A stretch of DNA of 9,449 nucleotides from Cytophagales bacterium (GTDB lineage Bacteria > Bacteroidota > Bacteroidia > Cytophagales > UBA9547), in the NCBI GenBank assembly GCA_025360395.1, contig JANYCH010000034.1, positions 1 through 9,449 of the forward strand. The letters run 5' to 3'. The translations under genes were made by a program, and so were the position numbers. Below, piece after piece: positions 5,713 through 9,449 of the stretch (position 1 is the stretch's first letter; each line of letters starts with the position of its first letter). The notes beneath the pieces are model-generated. The model saw only the letters and a program-made list of their open reading frames with translations, had not been told where the DNA came from and did no database searches.

Positions 5713-6275
5713 ATTACATCATTTAAAACATGTTTGAATAAAGTTTTATAAGCAAAATCAGTTAAAAGACGCTTGTCTGTAAAATTAAATAAATGGTACA
5801 AAGCTTTGGCAGCAGCCCCTGTACTTGCAATTGGCAATATTACAGCATTAGGGTGAAGCTTTCTGAACATATTGAATTCCTCAATTACTCCACTTTTTCC
5901 TCCTATAAATACCCCTGCGGAAAAAGAATGGCTCCTTATCATTTGATAGCGCATTTCTGATAGGCTACTCTCTAAATCTATCCCTACTTCAATAATCTTC
6001 TTCTTTGGTATAAACTCATTATCAGCCGGAAATTCTTTCTTAAAGTAGGCAGATTGGTATAGGATTATGTTATCCTTCTGGTCTATTGAGGACTTATATA
6101 AAATATACCTGATAAGGGAAGTAATAGAGGGTTGCCCTCCATAAACCAATACTTTATTGGTCAAGACTACTGAGGCTAGTGACCTTACAGAGTCCCTTAT
6201 TGCAACCATATCAGAAGTGGAAAAAAAATCGCTATCAGGTTCATTTTCCGGAATTCCAGCGGATAAAAATATCAT
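5709..6275 (-). CDS. SLOG-family (cluster 3-like) nucleotide-binding-fold protein
   Basis: This 188-residue protein has the features of the SLOG superfamily (Rossmann-like folds related to LOG, DprA and the TRPM/ThsA sensor domains). Visible motifs are FLSAGIPE at 3-10, a glycine loop VYGGQPSIT at 44-52, AGVFIGGKSGVIEEF at 120-134 (GGxxG followed by Glu-Glu), and PIASTGAAAKAL at 148-159. The pattern agrees best, from memory, with 'SLOG cluster 3' proteins. SLOG domains typically bind or process NAD- or nucleotide-derived ligands; in Thoeris ThsA such a domain senses the TIR-made cyclic ADP-ribose. Here it forms the whole protein, with no SIR2, protease or membrane effector attached. The ATGA overlap with the TIR gene and about 35 bases to the DUF3606 gene suggest one operon. 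Enzyme or sensor cannot be decided from sequence. Confidence 0.8.
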   Translation of the reverse strand: MIFLSAGIPENEPDSDFFSTSDMVAIRDSVRSLASVVLTNKVLVYGGQPSITSLIRYILYKSSIDQKDNIILYQSAYFKKEFPADNEFIPKKKIIEVGIDLESSLSEMRYQMIRSHSFSAGVFIGGKSGVIEEFNMFRKLHPNAVILPIASTGAAAKALYHLFNFTDKRLLTDFAYKTLFKHVLNDVI

Positions 6276-6309
6276 AATTTAAATTTTAAAGTTTTAGAAA
6301 AGCAATTTT

Positions 6310-6498
6310 TTAGTCTGCCTGGACTATCCTAAAATAATACCTGATTGCCCATATAGAATTCCCTACTTCTTGTATAGCAGCAATCAGTTCCTCAATATCA
6401 CATTTCAATTCATTACTCCAGAATTTCATTTCAGAAATATTTTCTTTATCTATTTTAATAGATTCAAGAGGTTTGTTTTTGTAAATGAAAGCTGACAT
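6310..6498 (-). CDS. DUF3606-like small protein
   Basis: From the ATG at 6498 this is a 62-residue protein. Residues 16-57 (IDKENISEMKFWSNELKCD, then IEELIAAIQEVGNSIWAIRYYF) fit the DUF3606 pattern: an 'I...(D/E)' start, a conserved x-x-W helix, then 'L..A...VG.S..A(V/I)' and a closing helix. The family is small, helical, widespread and of unknown function. The frame extends to an ATG at 6543, adding 15 residues (MVCFFIITFHKC...) that do not belong to the family, so the inner start is preferred. It lies upstream of the SLOG-TIR pair on the same strand and probably heads that transcript, separated by 34 AT-rich bases without a hairpin. It could be a regulator or partner of the pair or an unrelated passenger. 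Confidence 0.72.
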   Translation of the reverse strand: MSAFIYKNKPLESIKIDKENISEMKFWSNELKCDIEELIAAIQEVGNSIWAIRYYFRIVQAD

Positions 6499-6507
6499 AA
6501 TATAAGA

Positions 6508-6522
6508 ACATTTATGAAATGT
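6508..6522. promoter_or_regulatory. Small palindrome before the DUF3606 start, possible operator
   Basis: ACATTT (6508-6513) and AAATGT (6517-6522) form a perfect 6-bp inverted repeat around ATG, beginning 9 bases before the preferred DUF3606 start. It could be a binding site for a dimeric regulator of the DUF3606-SLOG-TIR transcript. Short AT-rich palindromes arise easily by chance, and no second matching site was found. Confidence 0.25.
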
Positions 6523-6639
6523 GATAATAAAAAAGCATACCATTCAAAAAAATCTTTAGGAACATTTTCATGATAGTTTGATTTTAAACATGTATATGGC
6601 TTAATTGTTTTAGGTGGTTTTTTTCTTAAACATCTATAT

Positions 6640-7584
6640 ATGTTTCATCACATCAAAGAATTACAATTTAACGCGAGAGTATCAAAACCAGATCCACGTT
6701 TTGCGACCATCCTTTTGGAGCAATTTGGAGGTGAAAACGGGGAGCTTGCCGCATCTATGCAATATTTCCAACAGGCTTTCGGAGCTAAACTGCCTCATCC
6801 TGACAAATATGATATGCTTATGGATATCGCTACTGAAGAATTAAGTCACCTAGAAATTGTAGGAGCAACTATACAAATGCTGTTGAAAGGCATTAATGGT
6901 GATTTGAAAAATGCCGCCGAAGAATCTGAGATCATGCAGGTAATGAACGGAAAAGCTGCAAAAGAATCTTTGATCCATGAAGGTATTACAAATCCTCAGT
7001 TCTTTGTTGTAAGCGGTGGCGGTCCGAAGCTAACCAACAGTCAGGGAATACCATGGTGTGCTTCATACACCAATTCTAACGGCGACCTTACAGTTGACCT
7101 TAGATCAAATATTGCTTCTGAATCAAGGGCGAAGCTGGTATACGAGCATTTGCTTAAATTCACTGATGATACTTATGTTAAGGAAACTCTTCGTTTTTTG
7201 ATGACAAGAGAGGTTGCCCATTTCGAAATGTTTCAGGCAGCTTTAGATACTATTCAGCCCAACTATCCTCCAGGTGTATTACAAGCTGACCCCCGTTTTA
7301 CAAATCAATATTTTAACCTGTCGAGTGGGGAAAGTGTTCGTGGGCCATGGAATGAGGGTAAAATGCCTTTAACAGGTAAATCATGGGATTTCATTGAAAA
7401 TCCCGTGGATCATATACAAAGAACAAATGGTTTAGAAACAGAACAGAACAGCAAAAAGCAAGAGCTTGAAGCAAGTTTTGCAATGGACAAAAAACTGAGC
7501 AAAATTAAAAGCGACGAAGTAACGAGTAAAGAACCGGCAGGAGTTGCTGAATGGAGCAATGCCAATGGAAAGGCTAAAAAATAA
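6640..7584 (+). CDS. Manganese catalase (non-haem, ferritin-like)
   Basis: This 314-residue protein is a dimanganese catalase that converts hydrogen peroxide to water and oxygen. The metal ligands line up with the Lactobacillus plantarum enzyme: Glu35 (GGENGELAASMQYF), Glu67 and His70 (ATEELSHLE), Glu161 (SNIASESRAKL) and His194 (TREVAHFEMF). The 33-residue step between the last two equals that of the known enzyme. The core ends near residue 255. The last 55 or so residues are a lysine- and glutamate-rich, low-complexity tail ending in GVAEWSNANGKAKK. There is no signal peptide, so it should be cytosolic. The ATG at 6640 gives the normal N-terminus (MFHHIKELQFNARV). The upstream region has only an imperfect -7 box (TAGTTTG at 6574-6580). 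A hairpin shared with recG follows the stop. Confidence 0.96.
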   Translation: MFHHIKELQFNARVSKPDPRFATILLEQFGGENGELAASMQYFQQAFGAKLPHPDKYDMLMDIATEELSHLEIVGATIQMLLKGINGDLKNAAEESEIMQVMNGKAAKESLIHEGITNPQFFVVSGGGPKLTNSQGIPWCASYTNSNGDLTVDLRSNIASESRAKLVYEHLLKFTDDTYVKETLRFLMTREVAHFEMFQAALDTIQPNYPPGVLQADPRFTNQYFNLSSGESVRGPWNEGKMPLTGKSWDFIENPVDHIQRTNGLETEQNSKKQELEASFAMDKKLSKIKSDEVTSKEPAGVAEWSNANGKAKK

Positions 7585-7595
7585 TTGTTTAAATT

Positions 7596-7625
7596 AACAG
7601 AGGCTGCATTTATGCCGCCTCTGTT
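7596..7625. terminator. Bidirectional terminator between manganese catalase and recG
   Basis: AACAGAGGC (7596-7604) pairs perfectly with GCCTCTGTT (7617-7625). After one T/C mismatch, GCAT/ATGC extends the stem inward. It begins 12 bases after the catalase stop and ends directly beside the recG stop codon (7628-7626), so it can serve both converging genes. T runs are short on either strand. Confidence 0.75.
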
Positions 7626-9449
7626 CTAACTTATTCTGGCCCAGTTTACCGTCCCTTTTTTAGAAGACTCCACTTGCAGTATTATGCATTTGTGCTCCGG
7701 CAGAGTTAAATTTGGGTCTTTTTTTAGAATCTCCATTGCATCAGTTCTTGCAACTTTAAGTATTTCGCTGTCTTGAGAAAGATCTGCAATTAATAGATCT
7801 AAAGCACCACTTTGCTTTGTGCCGAGCAGATCTCCAGGTCCACGCAATTGTAAATCTATGTCAGCAATCTCAAAACCATTATTTGTCCTTACCATGGTTT
7901 CAATTCTTGTTTTGCTGTTTTCATATAAAGGCTTGTCTGTCATTAATATGCAATAAGACTGATCAGCTCCTCTGCCAACCCGCCCTCTTAACTGATGTAG
8001 TTGGGCTAATCCAAACCGTTGGGCAGATTCTATAACCATTACACTTGCATTAGGAACATTCACTCCGACTTCTATCACAGTTGTGGCTACCATTATTTTG
8101 GTTTCACCTTTTATAAACCGCTGCATTTCAAAATCTTTGTCTTTAGGTTTTTGTCTGCCATGTACAATACTTACATGTATGTCTTTAAAATATCTTTGAA
8201 CACTTTCATACCCATCAAACAGATCTTTCAGGTCCAGTGTGGACGATTCTTCAATTAAAGGATAGACAATGTATGCCTGTCTGCCTTCTTTAATCTGCTC
8301 TTTTATAAATCCGAAAACCTGCAACCTGTGAGCATCTGTTCTATGTAATGTTTTGATTGGTTTTCTGTTTGCAGGCAATTCATCAATGACAGAAACATCC
8401 AAATCGCCATAAAGTGTCATAGCCAATGTACGCGGGATGGGAGTTGCAGTCATTACCAAAATGTGTGGCTGCACTTTTTCGTTTTTTCGCCAGAGTTTGG
8501 AGCGCTGTTCTACGCCAAAACGGTGTTGCTCATCAACTACAACCAAACCAAGGTTTTTATACTGTACCTTATCTTCAATTAAGGCGTGGGTACCAATTAA
8601 TATTTTTAACGATCCATCCTCCAACGCACCATGTATAAGTTTTCGTTCTTTGGAAGAAGAGGAACCACTTAATTTTGCAATGTTAATTCCCAGTTTGTCG
8701 GCAAAAATTTTAAGTCCATGGTAATGCTGTTGCGATAAAATCTCAGTTGGAGCCATCAGGCAAGATTGTGCATCATTGTCAATTGCCATTAACATACATA
8801 TAAAGGCAACCATTGTTTTTCCACTACCAACATCGCCTTGCAATAGCCTGTTCATTTGTTTGCCGCTTCGCATATCCTCATAAATTTCGCGTATTACCTT
8901 TTTTTGGGCATTAGTTAGTTCAAATGGCAAATGGTCTTTATAGAACTGGTTGAGAGTTGGAATTTTTTGAAATGATAAGCCTCTGAAATTCTTTTGCTTG
9001 AATAATTTAGAACTAAGCAGGTTTAGCTGGACATAAAAAAGTTCTTCGTACTTCAACCTTCTTTGGGCTTGTGCCAGCAATTCAGTTGAGGATGGTAAAT
9101 GAATATTCCATAATGCATCCTGTTTGCCAATTAGCCGATATTTTTTTTGTAAATAAGGAGGTAAGGTTTCAGTAATGAAGTTTTTTGATACTTGTAATAA
9201 TTGGGATTGAAACTTTTGAATGGTCTTACTTCCTATATAATTAGCTTTCAGCTTTTCAGTAGTAGAATATACTGGCTGAAGAAAAGATTTTGTTTCAGAT
9301 CTTCCCTCGTATAATTCGATTTCGGGATGTGAGATCTGGAAGGAATGTCCAAAAAAAGTTGGCTTGCCAAAAACCAAATACTCTTTTCCTAAAACCAATT
9401 GATTTTTGAGGCGGATATTGGCAAAGGTTCCTCGCATCATGATTTCGTG
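7626..9449 (-). CDS. recG: ATP-dependent DNA helicase RecG, 5' end cut by window edge
   Basis: RecG is a superfamily 2 helicase that remodels stalled replication forks and Holliday junctions. The visible part is 607 residues; the frame stays open to base 9449 (HEI before the Met at 9440), so roughly the first 90 residues of a protein near 700 lie outside. Counting from the Met at 9440, GDVGSGKT (202-209) is Walker A, DEQH (303-306) is motif II, and MTATPIPRTLA (330-340) is motif III. QLRGRVGRG is motif VI, followed by the RecG-specific region ending DLQLRGPGDLLGTKQSG. The N-terminal visible part, with VFGKPTFFGHSFQISHPE, is the OB-fold wedge domain. All key motifs are intact. The Met at 9440 is internal and not the start. 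The gene converges on manganese catalase with a shared terminator. Confidence 0.97.
   Translation of the reverse strand, partial: HEIMMRGTFANIRLKNQLVLGKEYLVFGKPTFFGHSFQISHPEIELYEGRSETKSFLQPVYSTTEKLKANYIGSKTIQKFQSQLLQVSKNFITETLPPYLQKKYRLIGKQDALWNIHLPSSTELLAQAQRRLKYEELFYVQLNLLSSKLFKQKNFRGLSFQKIPTLNQFYKDHLPFELTNAQKKVIREIYEDMRSGKQMNRLLQGDVGSGKTMVAFICMLMAIDNDAQSCLMAPTEILSQQHYHGLKIFADKLGINIAKLSGSSSSKERKLIHGALEDGSLKILIGTHALIEDKVQYKNLGLVVVDEQHRFGVEQRSKLWRKNEKVQPHILVMTATPIPRTLAMTLYGDLDVSVIDELPANRKPIKTLHRTDAHRLQVFGFIKEQIKEGRQAYIVYPLIEESSTLDLKDLFDGYESVQRYFKDIHVSIVHGRQKPKDKDFEMQRFIKGETKIMVATTVIEVGVNVPNASVMVIESAQRFGLAQLHQLRGRVGRGADQSYCILMTDKPLYENSKTRIETMVRTNNGFEIADIDLQLRGPGDLLGTKQSGALDLLIADLSQDSEILKVARTDAMEILKKDPNLTLPEHKCIILQVESSKKGTVNWARIS

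Noticed and set aside
5170..6275. Classical type I Thoeris system (thsA/thsB)
   Set aside because: The TIR part fits ThsB, but the partner is only a SLOG domain with no SIR2 region, and no thsA-sized gene lies nearby; naming it Thoeris would overstate the evidence.
6499..6543. Longer DUF3606 start at 6543
   Set aside because: The 15 added residues are hydrophobic and cysteine-containing without family similarity; the inner ATG leaves the conserved core intact.
6614..6844. Plus-strand ORF of 76 codons overlapping the start of manganese catalase
   Set aside because: It is in another frame of a clearly real gene and its product has no recognisable features.
8019..8724. Several plus-strand ORFs of 70-95 codons opposite recG
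   Set aside because: All lie antisense to intact RecG helicase motifs and have compositions typical of shadow frames (rich in Cys, Tyr, Phe, His).

Overview
The window looks like an ordinary chromosomal stretch of an AT-rich member of the Bacteroidota, with one accessory-looking island in the middle. Three things point to that phylum: promoter boxes of the form TAnnTTTG placed very close to start codons, almost no Shine-Dalgarno sequences, and gene types common there (two-subunit transketolase, YtxH-like protein, a Bacteroidota-style NUDIX protein). A Cytophaga/Sporocytophaga-like relative is possible from the flavour of the proteins, but that is an impression, not a demonstration.

Bases 1-2390 carry five genes on the minus strand. 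Read in their own direction they are a 79-residue protein of unknown function, a NUDIX hydrolase, a GNAT acetyltransferase, a class I glutamine amidotransferase and the N-terminal part of an exported TPR-like protein whose start overlaps the amidotransferase stop. Hairpins lie before the NUDIX gene and between the NUDIX and GNAT genes. A TAnnTTTG box sits four bases before the GNAT start, so this is probably not one simple operon.

Bases 2391-5133 carry three genes on the plus strand: proA (proline synthesis), a YtxH-type membrane/coiled-coil protein, and the N-terminal (thiamine diphosphate-binding) half of a split transketolase. proA has a box implying a leaderless mRNA and contains a perfect 14-bp inverted repeat early in its coding sequence. 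The C-terminal transketolase half does not follow, although such pairs are usually adjacent.

Bases 5155-6543 are the most interesting part. A minus-strand group encodes a small DUF3606-like protein, a SLOG-family nucleotide-binding-fold protein and a TIR protein of the MTH538/ThsB type. The SLOG and TIR genes overlap by ATGA. The arrangement resembles Thoeris defence (TIR signal maker plus SLOG-bearing sensor), but no effector domain such as SIR2 is fused to the SLOG or encoded beside it. It may be a variant NAD-nucleotide-based immune or signalling module. This is inference from domain content.

Bases 6640-9449 return to housekeeping genes: a manganese catalase (plus strand) and, converging on it, recG (minus strand, 5' end cut off by the window edge). 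They share a bidirectional terminator hairpin. No tRNA, rRNA, CRISPR array, insertion sequence or other mobile element was seen. No gene-free stretch exceeds 300 bases; the longest, 2391-2611 (about 220 bases), is the AT-rich divergent region before proA.
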